From the NCBI RefSeq assembly GCF_017562075.2, contig NC_054084.1, positions 40,888,197 through 40,952,196 of the forward strand: DNA of 64,000 bases. The letters run 5' to 3'. Source of the DNA: Anopheles merus. Its lineage: Eukaryota > Arthropoda > Insecta > Diptera > Culicidae. The notes below the pieces were generated by a model. The model was not told where the DNA came from and did no database searches. It worked only from the letters and a program-made list of their open reading frames with translations. This document shows, in pieces, positions 38,746 to 52,656 of this stretch. A program made the position numbers and the translations under genes. Every line of letters starts with the position of its first letter. Position 1 is the stretch's first letter.

Positions 38746-40110
38746 CTGTGACATTGTAGAAAGAAATGGTATCAGTTATTAATAAATTTGAACTAAAATT
38801 GTAAAAGAATGTTGCGATCTTTTAGGTTTTTTCTCAGTTAGTTTTCATAATAAACTTGAGTATTCTGATTCAAGGAAAAATAAAAGAACAATTGCTAAAA
38901 AATGCAAGCAAAGAGGATAACGCTTGTTTGACGTAACCGTGGCCTTAACACGTCCTATTGCTTGTCTAATATTGTGCACAATTATTACATGAAATCAGCA
39001 TAATAAAATCCAAAACTCCATTCAAACTGTGCTACTGTGCACCATTACATCGTTCAGCAGTCCATTACGCACCATCGCACAATACATGCCTAGAGGGCAG
39101 CCGACACACCAGAAGCGCGCGCGCACGTGTGTCGCTGCTCGGTAAGGACGCTACCGGGTGGCAAACTGATGACGGCACGCGACACTAGAAATTATGATGC
39201 CTCCGGTCGTGTTTTTTTTTTGGTCTTGTTCCGCGCGCGCTGTGGGTCTACTACACGCAGTCGTCAACGAAGCGAATAGCAAGAGGTACCCTTTCGAGAA
39301 AAGCAAACAAAAAAACATACACACTACGTGTATCCGAGAGAGCAATTTTTGCCCACCGTCGAAGACGGCGATGGTGGTCGATTGGTCTAGACATGCCAAC
39401 AAGCGTAATGCTTGTAACGATGCTGATTTTCTGGCGGTCACGGTCATACAGCCGGTGGAAGTTTGCTTCGAAGTGCGGGTCGCAAAATGATGATTGACTG
39501 GTGCTGGTGGGCTGACGATCAGGAGAAGGCTGGCCGATTTATTTCCGAGAATGCTTGTCAGTAATTGAGTTTATGTTGTGTGTTAGAAGCGTCAACAAAT
39601 CTAAGGTGAATTTTAAGCGCTGATTAAAAATTCCACTTTTCACTTCGCTTGTTGCATTTCCAGCCGGCCAGGCCAACCGGAGATAGGCGCAATCTCCAAG
39701 CATAACCAAAGAAGCACCGCCACCGTTGCAGTGGGGTAAATCAGTGCCGGCGCCAAACACCCTCGGTCGCTGGATTGTTGCAGTTCCCAAAAAAGGGCAT
39801 CTTCCGGATATGGTGGTCGCTGCTGTCGCTGTACTATCGCAGCGCGCTCGGCGGCCCCGACGAGTCAGACCCCCGGATACACACGCAGACGACAGAGTGC
39901 TTATTAGGGCACATCGTCCCGGGGCCGGGACCGATTGTATTAATTATGAAAATTCGCAATCCATCCGCCGATGGGTGCCCCCGTACGTAGAGCCAGCCAT
40001 TGCCACCCGTTTTAAAAAGGTGGCAACGACTCGGCCGGCAAAGACGGACATCGGACACACACACATACAATCATGCCATTCTGTTGCATCCTTCAGATGT
40101 AACGGATATG

Positions 40111-40124
40111 CCCCCCCCCCCCCC
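40111..40124. repeat. C14 homopolymer
   Basis: Fourteen consecutive C, the only long C run. It can form G-rich single-strand structures on the minus strand. Confidence 0.95.
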
Positions 40125-43100
40125 TGGTTAGTAAAGCAGCTATGGGGAGACCGCAACTTACGCAAAGCGTCACACCAGTTCACCACCGCCGGACCGAGGG
40201 ACCTCGCCACGAGTCCTTCCAGCGGGTTTTAGCGTCAGCAGTTATGCGCTTTGCGGCGAGACGAAAGAAATAAATGTGCTAATTTAATGAGCAAAAATGC
40301 GCCACTGGACGAAAACGGGGATGACATCCAGTGGTTCACACAACCAGTTCCTGGCCGTACCAGCAACAGCAGCGAAAGGAAAGACGCATCATATATCCTG
40401 AGGCACACGCAGGGAAAAGGAAAAGAAGGAAGAGAAACCGCACCATACCGCCAAAAAAAGAAAGAAAACGAAAGAAAAAAAAACCGTTCCTTTGCTCACA
40501 GAGCGGAACGCGCTGAGACGCGCATAATGAACCATTTTTCCAATACGATGAAAAAGAAACGGCGGAGAGTGCGGGAAAAACGGCAACCAAGCAGGCAGGC
40601 AAGCATAATAAAACAAAACAAAAAAGCGCCGCAAACATAAACACAAAACAAACTGAATTAATGATGACAGTACGCTAGCGCAAGAGCAATTAATCATTTC
40701 TCCTAAGGAGTTGCCAATTTTTTGACCGCCTGTGCAGAATGAGGGAGGAGGGGGGTGGGGTGCCCCGTGCCGCCACAGTTTTCGCTGGTTAAGGACGATG
40801 TGGCCGAAACCGTTTTTATGGACTTTTAAGGATATTCTGACATGATGACCGCGTTTAACTTTTACGACAGACCCGGGGATACGTTTGCGAAGCGTGCGTT
40901 ACGCACCCGGACCAGAACCGCACCAGGGACAGCACCGTGAGGGAATGGACGTAAATTATGATGTGCCATAGATTCGATAAAAGTGAAATATACGCGCGGC
41001 GTAAGTAGATATAAATACACGCAAGATGAGGTTAGCTAGATATGAGACGCGCTACGGGGCAAAATGCTTACATTTCAATTTCAACACACAACTAATAACC
41101 GATTCGTTCTACCCTTTGGATACGGTGTCTGGGCGGGTTCTGGCCACTCGACAACATATGGGCACGCCGATGAAACATGAACGATTCTACACGGCTTGCG
41201 GACACACACAAAAAAGCATAGCAAATTGCATCGATTATGTGACCATCGCTAGACCTGCCGGCGAACTTCGTCACATCCCCTTGGTGAACCCTTGGTTCCG
41301 GAAATACCTGAGGGGATGATCGCAACATAGCGCTGTGTGGTGTAGTGTAGATGACGTGCGTCACAGACACGCTGTTGTAGAGGCGCGCGCAATTTCAATT
41401 AATTACGGCTGGTCTTGAAGACGTGCTGTTGGACGACCCACAGACAGGTCTCGCGTCGAGTGGGCCGAGTTTAGATTCATCCTTGCCCTGCACAAGGGAC
41501 GCACCGTACCCAATTTAGGACAGCAGACGGAAAACATTCCAGCTGTTTGATTTTGTTCCATTCAAAACCCTTATTTTCACTGTGACCTGGAAAAAGCCTG
41601 GTGTTCTTTTTGCTTATTAAGGTTCAGATCAGAATTAAATGTTACTCAACATTCCAGTATCTGTCACCTCTGTCAATTGGGTTGCAATTAATCACACACA
41701 CACAAAACTGCCACACTTCCGAAATGGTTTAAAAATTCTATTGACAGGTTAAATGACGTGTGTCGTTCCAATTCAACGATTCCCGCGCCTCAAGGTAAAC
41801 GCGCCCGTCGGGACACACAACGAACACAACAAACCTAATCGATGGAACTACGCGGTGAGCGTAATAAGACCTATCCATCCGCTCGATGGAAGGTCCTGGC
41901 AGCGTAATGGAGGTTTGCGGGCAATTTGCAAGTAATTGAATCGATGATGAATGAACAACCGGAGAAGAAGAAAAAAAACCAAAAAAGGATAGTAAAGGGT
42001 TTCCTTCTAATTAATGTTGCCTTCACCTCCTCCCTTGAAGGTCCCAGTTGTGAACCCCCTTTGGAGGTTTTACTCGGTCGATGGCTCTCAAATTTCGTTC
42101 CAACCCCATCCGCTTATCAGTGATCGATAAGTTTCTTCAACCTTGAACCGCAAGAACGGGACACAAACAAGCTGCCGTTGGCGCGGTGCTGCAGCAGGGA
42201 CCAATATTTTCGTTTGTTTCAATAAGACCGTTAATTAAAATGTCCAACAAAAATTCGCCCTCCAGGGACTAGCGAGGAGGAGTGATTGAGGGTTGAGGCC
42301 CTTGAAATGGCAACCTTCGCGCGCTGTCAACCGTTTTGCTGAGCTGGAGCGTATTTTTTTTATTCCTCTCCGAAAGGGCGTACGCTCCATCACAAAACAA
42401 CAACAACACCGTTTCGCCCGAAAAACGCTACCACCATGGAGGTTGAGGTGCTGGTGGTGGCCGGAAAAGTAGCTTCAAGGTTAAATTTGGTTTCCGTTTG
42501 CTCATTTTCCGACGCTACAATTAATCAATTAATTGCTGACGGTAGACAAGCGAGTCTTGCGCCCGTACACACGAGGTGTTGGTAAACGAGCGAACACCTA
42601 AAGCGATGGCTTGGGTGGGTTTTCAGTTTCGGGAGGGAAAGAGAATAGGGTGACGCAACACAACAGCATTGCCACTGCCGCCACCACCACCGTTACCACC
42701 CATCGCGTATTTGCGGTACTTGAAGTTTGCAATTAGACGAAATGGAACTCAATGAGCGCAGTCGTCTCGGCGTCTTGTTGTCCGTTGCGTTTTGGCCGGT
42801 GGAAGCAACAAAACCCTTTTTTGATAGAGAAGAAGGGCCCGGTGGACTGGTAGCAGCAAACGCGGCAAAAACCGCAGCGAGACATACCGTTCATTATTTA
42901 ATTTAAATTATTCAATTACCGTAACATGAACGCCCTTCGCATTTAAGCGTATTGGGGTGGTCATTGGGCCAATTGGAAAAGGTGCATCATTTCACGGTTG
43001 TTTGATACGTTGTGAAGGTGTTGGTAAGATCGCAGGGTATGGTAAGTGTGTGTTAGTTGCATTTCATGATAAGCGAGCCCGTGCTAGAGTCGAACACGAG

Positions 43101-46100
43101 CACATCCATCCGCCCACTCACTAAACGAAGTTCAATGACGAAACCTCCGCCCGTGTCGTCAGGTTGATGGCGTAGATGACTGACGAAAGCGATCACGAGT
43201 GACGCACGGATTAATTACAATCAATTAAATTGGTGCGCGCTGCTCATGATTCGTTTATATGTCGAGCGGGGAGGTTTGACCGGGCATTGGTTTTGTGAAT
43301 TGCACTCGAAATGAATCTGTCATACATTGCGCGATCACGACAACGATGCCATCACGGGAATTAACGATAGCGCAGTTTATGTGACGTCAAACCGTTCTAA
43401 TTGCAAGATGATGACGGAAGGGATTTTTTAGTGCATTGGAAAGCACACAGCGTATGACGTTGTGTGTTGTATCAATCGCTGTCCAGCGTTCCTTCCTCCA
43501 TCCAGCCCATGCGACAAGCAGCCAAATTTGATATTCTACCGGGCACCGGGAATTCTTTCACAAACATTGTAAAATTAAACGCACCACTTTACCTAATTGA
43601 CATTGCTTTTGTTCTTCGCCTGTGCGCCGTTCCACGGGTGTTTGGGTCCTCGAGGAAACATTCCAAATTTTCACCGCACCGCATTAAAAACACCCGCGTC
43701 CGCACAGCTCGGCTGACGATTACGCAATTACCAACCGATCGTCAACAGTCGGAACACGATCCAGTCCACCAGAACGCCACACCGCGGCACCGCAGAAACG
43801 GCAGCATAAGGCACCGACCGTTCGTTCGCACAGAGAAGGCGTCACGGGAGCTTCCCCTGCTTGGCTCGGGCAGCAACAATCGATCACGCACACACGGTGA
43901 GGTCACATTAACGGGTCGGGAATGATACTTTCACATTCCACCGGCCAAATGACAACTGTTCCCGGGCGTCCCGAAGGCCGAAAGGGTTCCCAAATCCCGA
44001 GGGCGGAATGACAGCCGGAGGCGGCAGGAGAGATTTCGAAGCCGGGTGGTGGTAATTATGTTTCGTGTTTAATATTTCACCGTCTTTGCGGGTATTTCCA
44101 GTATGAACGCGGGCCAAACGAGTGTCCGAAACGGGGATCTTCTCCCCGCAATTGCATATCTATGTGTGTTGCTTGGTGGCTGTTTTATTATCGTATCACC
44201 GAATACCACCTATATTTCTGAGGTTTTTCCGTAAATCATTCATTTCTTCATGTTTTTTTTTCGCTGCTGCTGCTCCTTTGGAAACATGTTGTAGAAGCCG
44301 GCAGTAATTCAAAGGACGATTTGCCGCTCCGGGCTGATGCCGGCGTCTTATGGTGTTGGTAGCTGGCGAGATTGTGGCGGCAGCACCAGCGTTCGAGTCC
44401 TGAATTCGCAATGAGTCTCCTTCGTCAACCACGAAACCACGAAACCACAATGCACCGGGACGCCTTGCTGGACGCGCTTGTATGGACGGCAGCAATTTCC
44501 ACACGCACACGATGGAGGCAGCGGGTGGCGGCGGTTTGTGAATTACGCGCTTTCGCGAAATATTTTTACCATTTTTCCGTGTTTCGTGGGGCGGCAATTG
44601 TGTCAGGTGAGCGAGAGGAGGTAAAGCGAGAGAAAGAATGAGGGAATGGGTCAGAACCATGACAAAGAAACACAGCCAAACCAGTGATGATGAGTTTTGG
44701 CAGCTGCAACACTACAATGGACCAGAGTAAGGTTTTTTGTAACCTCGACGAAGATCGACACTGATCGATCGTTATACATTCGATGTGGCTGAGGATTTTA
44801 GTGGAAGCTGTTTTCTTCTGTCGTTGTTTTAATTCCAGATTCTAAGTGATTTTGGTTAGAGTCGTACATGCAATGTACAATGTGTCAATAGCAATGTGTT
44901 TCTATTCGTAAACATCTGGCCAGGAAATTCTCAGCTTATCTATGAAAGTGGAAGTGAAGTTGACAGAATATATTTCCTGCTTGAAGGCGTCGCAATAGAC
45001 CAGCAACTGTTTCAGAACTTGAAGATTACACTTTGACGTCAGATGTACTGAGGACGTGCTTGAATACTTTTGAAAAGTTAAATAGTCGAGTGACTATTCG
45101 ATTTCAGTAGAACAGTAGAAGCAAGAGCATATTTAGTGTCTAGCAACTATGGAAGCTCCCATGATCATAGTAATTCCCTTGATAATCATTATGATACAAC
45201 GTTTTGCCTCCAACGCCCTTTCTTACTAGAAGTAGCAGTGATTGAATGTAGCTATTTATACGGCTTTTCGATCATCACACACATACCCCATTTTCAAGGT
45301 CTCGCAAAAGTTGCCCCACCAAACAACATGAAAAAGAAGATGATCCCACCATTAAAAGTGCTGGACAAGATGCCTCCAACAATCTCATCGTACAAATCTC
45401 GCCCCAAAACGACAACTGCCGATGACAGGCACGTTCTCATTTGTCATCCGAAACAATGAGGTCAAACACGTTCTGGCCGGGTGACTTCGCTTCGTGAAGG
45501 CTGGACCGGAGGCGAGACCTAAAAGTATTCCAAGCTTCTTTTTGGTTTTCGTTCAAGATATCTTTCTTCATTTTTCAAGATTCCATGCGTCTAGCTTGGG
45601 AGCTTGGATGTGCTTTTGCAGTCATTTCCACTCGTAAAATCTATCCAATCGCAAACGAGCCTTTGCTGGCCTGCGTTTATATTTCCAATCTGCCTGACGC
45701 AACGATGTTCCTATGCCCGAGTGTTTCTACACACAAAGCACAGTTTTGTACAAAGCTTGCGTGTTGCAAATGTATCTTAGTTCTAGAACGATGTTTACCA
45801 TGATTCAATGGTTATCATTGGCCGAAAAGGTTGGGAAGTGGTGAGAATCACTTGTTGCCTTATCTTGGTTCTCGCCTTTTCTATTTCAAGGTGAATCGAA
45901 TGTGTACAACGTTACTCCGCTTATTGAAATTATTGTTTTATTCTTCTGTTTTGCAGATACTGATAATGCCAATTCTTTATATTGTGCAAGAATGTCCGCG
46001 TCTAAAGATGCACGTCAAGTGGCTATCGGCCAGCACCTTAAACAAAAACCAATGGAAGGTGCAGTAAATGCGCTATTTGTAATGAAATTACCGTTAACAA

Positions 46101-49100
46101 ATCACAAATTGGTTTATTATTCGCATTTGGTGGAAATTTATTATCATTACCCCGCTGGGTTCGGTTGCGGTTTCGTATCGTTGTCGCCTTACTTTGGCCG
46201 CCAGCGGGAACGCGCTTATGATGAGTATAAAGGCACACACTTTACGCCAGATTGATGTAAAGCTCACCAGCCAGTGGTGATATCACTGACCACGAGTGTG
46301 CGCGTTCAGTGGAGAGTGTGTCATTGCCGAGGTCTGGTTCTTGAAGGTTTTTGTACAACCATAACCGCAACAACGAACGGATTCACTGCCAAACCGCCGC
46401 CCTGACTGACTCCCGTACCTAGCCACCACCGCCGCCACCAGTTTGTAATTTGTAATTTTGTGCAATTTTTGTAAATGCATAATCGATGCAATTGCTCGCT
46501 GCAGAGCTGTGCGCGAAAACGATCATCTCTGTGAGTGGTGGTGGTGGTACCGGCGATGGGAATTGGAATGACAATCATCATCATCATGCACGGGGGGCTA
46601 ATTCCGATGCGAACGAAACTACGCGGGAACAGAACCGTGGCAAGAGTTTTGCTTTGCGTTTTGTGAGTTTTGTTTCGCATTTTCTTTATCTACGTACCGC
46701 GAAGCGTACAGTGGGTATATCTCGATCTTCTTCACCATGGCTCTGTCGATTATGATTCACCATGATTCCGAGGGCCGAGATCATAATGTTCATTTATGAT
46801 ATGAATGACCTTCGCTCTGCGGATGCTGTGTGTGTGTCATTTCATTTCGAAATCGAAACATCAAAACATTTCTCGGCGTTGGTGCTAAAAGTAGCAGGAA
46901 AAGCACAGACACAGGGGGCAAGGGGATAAAATACAATCGCAATCGACACCATTGGCGGGATTCTCTGTTCCCATTTCGAGTATGCCCCGAGTAGCGCGAA
47001 CTGATGGCAAAATAATGGTGCGGAATAATTTCATCGTAATAATTATTATTAATATTGCATACATGTAATCAATACCAGCGGTGTGCGAGCCTTTTTTGTA
47101 ATGTTTTCCTTCGATACTGTAGGCAGATAATTGTTATCCGGTTTGCACAGTACGTTAAACTTAGAAGCAATTTATAGGATTAAAGTTTATTTACAATTGA
47201 TGAATACAAACTAATTACTAGACATGTTAAGCAAAATATTACACTTTTCATCAAGTTCAAGTTCGCCAAGGTTCTAAGCAACGGTCGAAATGGCGATGAG
47301 AAAATAATCAAAATTCAACAACGAAGAAGCGACGATGAGTCGTTAGTGGACATAACTTGGAAAGGTTGGCGTTGGCGGGCAAAAGGGAAAGAAACGATTC
47401 CGCTGTGGATGCTTTGCAGCGACGGGAACTAAAGCACATGCAGCAACGGTCAGATCAATGGGAACCTTATGGAATCATTACCGGGTGTAACGAATCGACG
47501 GAAATCGAAATAAGAGAAACGAAGCAGCCACAGACGATGTTACTGTCCGAGGGCTGCTATCGGTATGCCCGTAAGAATACAATTATTATACACATCCACT
47601 GTGCTATTACTGCTCTTGCTGTGGTTGTCTAAATTGTGTACGTTAAAAAAATACTCTGAAATGATGGTGGTCTTACCAGTGTGAATGTAAACTCCCAATA
47701 TTGTGCTGCACACATCGCTAATGACTTTGATTTTCTCCAGCCGTCGTAGAATACATTTTCAGTGGTCAAGATTTTAAAATTGACAAGCAATTCAAAATCA
47801 TGACCCCATCATGCGATAATAATGGAGACATTAGATCGGACATCGAAACGAAACAAATCCCTCGCACAAATAATGTCCCATTTTACGCTCTTGAAATAAT
47901 TCCTCGAATGTAGTCATGATTTCATGTCTCCCCGTCGATGAAGCCTAAAGTAAACATTTTATCGCTTCTCAATAAAGCTAGACAAATGGAACACCTTCAT
48001 ATCCTGCCCTCCAACCGAAAACTGATACGGTCCTTAATAGTTGAGAGCCGGACCTACCGTCCCCGGATCGTACGGGAAAAAAGGGGTAAAAAGCATGTGT
48101 CGGCAATCCCTGTGTGCAACGAAGCAACGAACACGGTAATTGTTTGCATATCTTGTTTATTATGATTATTATATGAGCTGAGCTTACAGCGGCACACCAG
48201 TAGGGTACGACCAGGCACCGGGAGAGAAGTGTTAGCACTGGGCAATAATACACATCACCCCATTCCTTTGCTCGGGGAATCAGTTCGGGCACTTTCAACG
48301 CCTCCAAACGCAACGGTCTACTGTCGACACCGTTGGAAACCCGAAAGCGACTGCTACTGCCCTCACATATAACATCATGTCATGGCATGGTCAGACCAGG
48401 TAGACCCGATGACACATGATGACTGACTCGGTCGATCAAATGAACAGAAAGCATTGCAAACTCTACACGCTCCCCCTTTTCACCCCGTATCATCGACCAG
48501 AATATGATACGCTTCGACGCGGAACCCCCTGTGGGGTGTTGCAGTTCCTCCTGCCTGCTCGTGACCGAGTTAACCTGCTCCACAATACACACATATACAC
48601 AAACGGTGCAATAAACCCGGTGGGGCGGTGCTGTTGTCATTCTGGTGCATGTGCAATGATTTATTTATTAGTTATGACACACAGCAACTCGTTGTTCGGT
48701 TCTGCCTTTCCCCGTTGCTGGGTGGCAACATTTACTTTCTTTTACCCTGCCTATCCTGTTGGGATTGGAACCTGGTGTGGCCCTGGTGTGTCTCACACGT
48801 TGTGCAGCAATACGAAGAAATGTACACACCGTAGCACAAAGCCGATGGTCGGGATGAGGCGAACATACTGTGTCTGGACATAGGGTTTTAGCGTTTAGAC
48901 CGACACATCGATGACGCGAATGAGAGTGTCAAACTAGCCCGAGTGGAAAAACGATTCATTTCGACGGACCGATGTCATTGAACAAACATTGCTCAAACAT
49001 GCGCTGCCGAAGGGTTGATGTCCATCGAGACACATCGATGGTTGCTGCCGGAAGTGGATCGAATGACCGCAAGGCTAAATCCGATGGACGTGATAATAGC

Positions 49101-50129
49101 TTCGATTGGGGACTCATTAATAATACACACCCCCCAGGCGGGGTAGCAGGAGTTTGCGCGGGGATAATACGAAACAGGACGGTATCGTTCGCGCCTCCGT
49201 GGAAAGGATTGTGCGGATTTTCACGCTACTGGCCGGCAATGTCAACAGCAGTCAGGTGAAGCTCAGGGTCGTGGGCCTGCAGGTGGTTTTATGTAGCTAA
49301 TTTCTCGTTTGTGCAAATATTGCCGATAAAATGAGCTGGTATTAGACAAATATTTAGATTGCGAAGAGTTGGTAGAATTGATGGCAATTTTGCGAGATTG
49401 AGATATATTGATTTCACAAGAGATTTTTCCATTGTAATGTTCCGAAACAGGCAAAACTGGCCGAAACTGTAAAACTTTGTGCGAAGAGCAAGCAATGGTG
49501 GTGGTTACCATCAGTATTTATTAATGTATCGCAGATAAATGTGTTTACTGTTATCATTTTTACAGCGTCACACATATTTGAACAAATTGTGACGAATTGC
49601 GACATACGAAAAGTAACGACCTAACAGCGTGGCTGTGTTTTACGGTTTTGTCATTGGTTATCTTTTCAAGTATCAAATAAAGACATTTCGTTTTCTATTT
49701 CTATAAAAAGAACGTTCAAGAGACTCCTTCAAAATATAACTTTGAAGATGCATTTCTGTTTTCAAATCTCACTTGTTGCCTCATACATCCTGAACAGTTA
49801 CGAACGTTTCGATCAGTATCACACGGCAATAAACAATACAAATGGATGTCGAAGCACCGCAGAGAGCCAGAAATAATAATGCTAATTTACATATGCTCTC
49901 TCTCGTTTCGCTACTGAAAAGCCAGCTTGACGATTCCGTAGTTGGAAGCAACGACAGCCAAGTGTGCGCGTGTGTGTTGATGCAGCAATGAACATACAGT
50001 CTCCTGTTCCTGCTAGGAACGCTACATCGTCCCCGGTTCCCATAATCCTTCACCTTTAACCATTTCTGCAGAAACACCCAAAGGTATGAGATAATCATGT
50101 AGTGCAACAACATAACCATCATGTTCACA

Positions 50130-50159
50130 GATGATGATGATGATGATGATGACGATGAT
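50130..50159. repeat. (GAT)n trinucleotide repeat
   Basis: Seven GAT units followed by GACGATGAT. It gives a poly-Asp reading in one frame that is not evidence of coding. Confidence 0.95.
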
Positions 50160-52635
50160 TTCGCTGATCATTTCAGTGTCCATGCTGATGTAGCTGCTTT
50201 ATATTACGTGTATGCTCGGTTCGTTTTTGTATGTTTTTGTTCGACGAAGCAAAAAGACAAGAGTGCTGGGAAGCAAAAACAAAAAAAAAAAATCGCCACA
50301 TTCCATACCCAGTACCAAACCGAGTGCCCCAACAAATCAGAAGAGTTTTTCGGCTAGCGTGGAAGGAGGAGAAAAAACTTGCTCACACCGAGAACGATAC
50401 GAGAAAAATGCTGCATGTACGTTTTGTGCATTTTTCTTCCCCCATGTGCACATGAACACAGCTACTGTAGGTTCTAAATACATGGCCAGACAATTTTGTT
50501 TTTGGATAATGTTATTGAGACCAAGGAAGATGCCTTGGTTTTGCTGCTAAAATCATGTCGATAACTACGAGCCATACGGGATGGTACGGTCCTGTTCCCT
50601 GCGAGACCATAACAGCTTCCAATGAAACACGAATTTCAGTACAAAAAGACAAACAGAAAAAAAATCGAGCACATCCCAGGCCCGCTTAAGATGCACCGGA
50701 AGATGCTTAAAATCGAACTTTCCAGCTGGGGTGTTAAAATGGAAAAAAAGAACGCCTCTATCATTTCTCACCAAGATAGCATAACACGCGAACCTTACTA
50801 GAGTTTTCATTTCTTACCAGAGCTTCCATGCATAATGGTACAATGGCTTTGACAGCTTTTTACTCCGGCAGTAGCAAAATCACACTATCCTATGCTAAGA
50901 CTGCTGCACCATACGGAGTGGTTTTAAAATAACGGACAGCTAAAAGTGACCTTCTGTGAAACAAATAAGGTAATGAACATACGCGTATTCTTTTTTTTCC
51001 AAGATGTGGCTCCAATATACAGCGGATATCATGAAGTTACGAAAAATAGCGTGCTCAACTTATCTAGTACACTACCTTGCATGGCACCATTTGCTAGCGA
51101 GGATGCTGAGCACGCGAAACACAGCCATACACACACAGACACGGTTACACTGTAGAAAACGGTAACAAAATCACGAGAAAAGCGCTAACGAAAGACAGCA
51201 GCCGTGTGGGACTAGCACCACGAGCGAGAATTATGTGTATCGCACAATTTAAAGCACCATATAATAAATCTCCACCTGGAACAACGACACCTTCTCCCTC
51301 GGGCAGGAAAGGGTGTTAGTACATTTTTTATCTCTCGCCTTTTGTGTGTGTGTGTCGTTGTTCCCGCTCCCCCCAATCGCTACAGGGGAAACGACATACA
51401 CAGCAAGCTCTTTTTACTAGACCCGTAGCTGACTCCATACATCTATCGTTAGCTGCGGGGCGATTTATGCGACGATGTCATCTTCTTACCGCTCACCGCT
51501 TGTCCCTTCCCAAAGTCTCACCTTCTCCAGTCGAATGAATGAATTTCTTATAGTACACTCGTTTTTTACGAGTTTTCTCTACACCACACTCGCTTGTGTA
51601 GCCATCTTGGCAAGCAAGGGTGACATATAGCAATCAAAAGCCACATCGAAAACACCGTCATCCACAGAGACACAGCCAAAGAAGCAGCAGCGGAGGAGAA
51701 GGTGTGAAAAGAAGGTGTGTCTCGGGGACGGTAACAAACTCCAGCCGCCACATCGTGCAGCCCGGTACAGGTAGCGGACCCAACACCAACGACCGCACCA
51801 CACAGTCCAAGTACACTGGCATCCATCCGTCAGGGGGTTATATCGTAAATCATATTTGCCGCTGGAAATCTCCACAATTAAATGAAGCCAAGCTCAGGGA
51901 TTCGGGCAGCGGGCGGCTACAAAAGGGACACCGAGGGACGCAGTGCCACCAGGTGTTTGAGGGTCGTGGGTTTTCTCGAGCTTTATGCTTTGGCGTTTCT
52001 CGTTCACTCTTGGCCTGCCCTCTTGCTTACTGTCGAAGGATGCACCTTTGGATGGGTTTGCCGAAACGGGATTTTATGCTTATGAGACCCGACGACGGTG
52101 CTCTCATAAAGCACCGAGCTGGGATAAAACTGTGGAGGAGAGTCTCAAGCGGTGAAACGAGCGGCGATACGGATCAATTTTTTATTCCCTTTCCTTTTTG
52201 CAGTCCCGCATACAAGCACACACACACACATAGCAGGCACATGGAAGGCATTATTTTCTTTTCGCCTTTTATCGTCTGGCAAACAAAAGGATTTGGAAAA
52301 ATTATGCTAATTTTTATTGGATTTTATTTTCCCGACCACCTTTTGCTGTTCCTTTGCGAGCGTATCATTTGTTCGTCTGTGCCAGCCTCATAGTGTTAGG
52401 TGGTGTCTTGGAAGTTTGGAATAGTCATCAACACAGTGTTTGATGCAGACTGTCTGGCGGCAACTGGGATCTGATGAAGCGATTGTAAAAAATGAAACAT
52501 AAAGGACAAATGCAACATTGAATGCTTGTCTCTGACATTTGGTTATATAAGTTGGGGATGCACATGGAAGTTCGGTAAACAAATTAAGAATAAAAGGTAA
52601 GAAGGAATTAAAATTAAGAAATTAAATAATATGTA

Positions 52636-52656
52636 GTGTAAGTAAGTAAGTAAGAA
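52636..52656. repeat. (TAAG)n tetranucleotide repeat
   Basis: GTAAGTAAGTAAGTAAG; each unit also looks like a splice donor core, by chance. Confidence 0.9.

Noticed and set aside
39726..40640. Two consecutive plus ORFs of 168 and 129 codons
   Set aside because: GC-rich sequence, non-ATG start for the first, a C14 run inside, and a purine-rich low-complexity second half. No ARNT or other family similarity.
47640..47740. Minus reading RRLEKIKVISDVCSTILGVY before a GTAAG donor near 47672
   Set aside because: Short, no acceptor in the right place upstream, stop just before it, and no similarity to Tango or another family.
51440..51540. Minus donor GTAAGA at about 51488 in the phase needed for the missing upstream tgo exon
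   Set aside because: The upstream reading has no ATG nearby and does not resemble insect ARNT N-termini. Phase agreement alone is a one-in-three coincidence.
51620..52393. Longest ORF in the window, 257 codons, plus strand
   Set aside because: It runs through a CA repeat encoding His/Thr, has no ATG-context or domain support, and its composition drifts along its length. It looks like a chance open frame.
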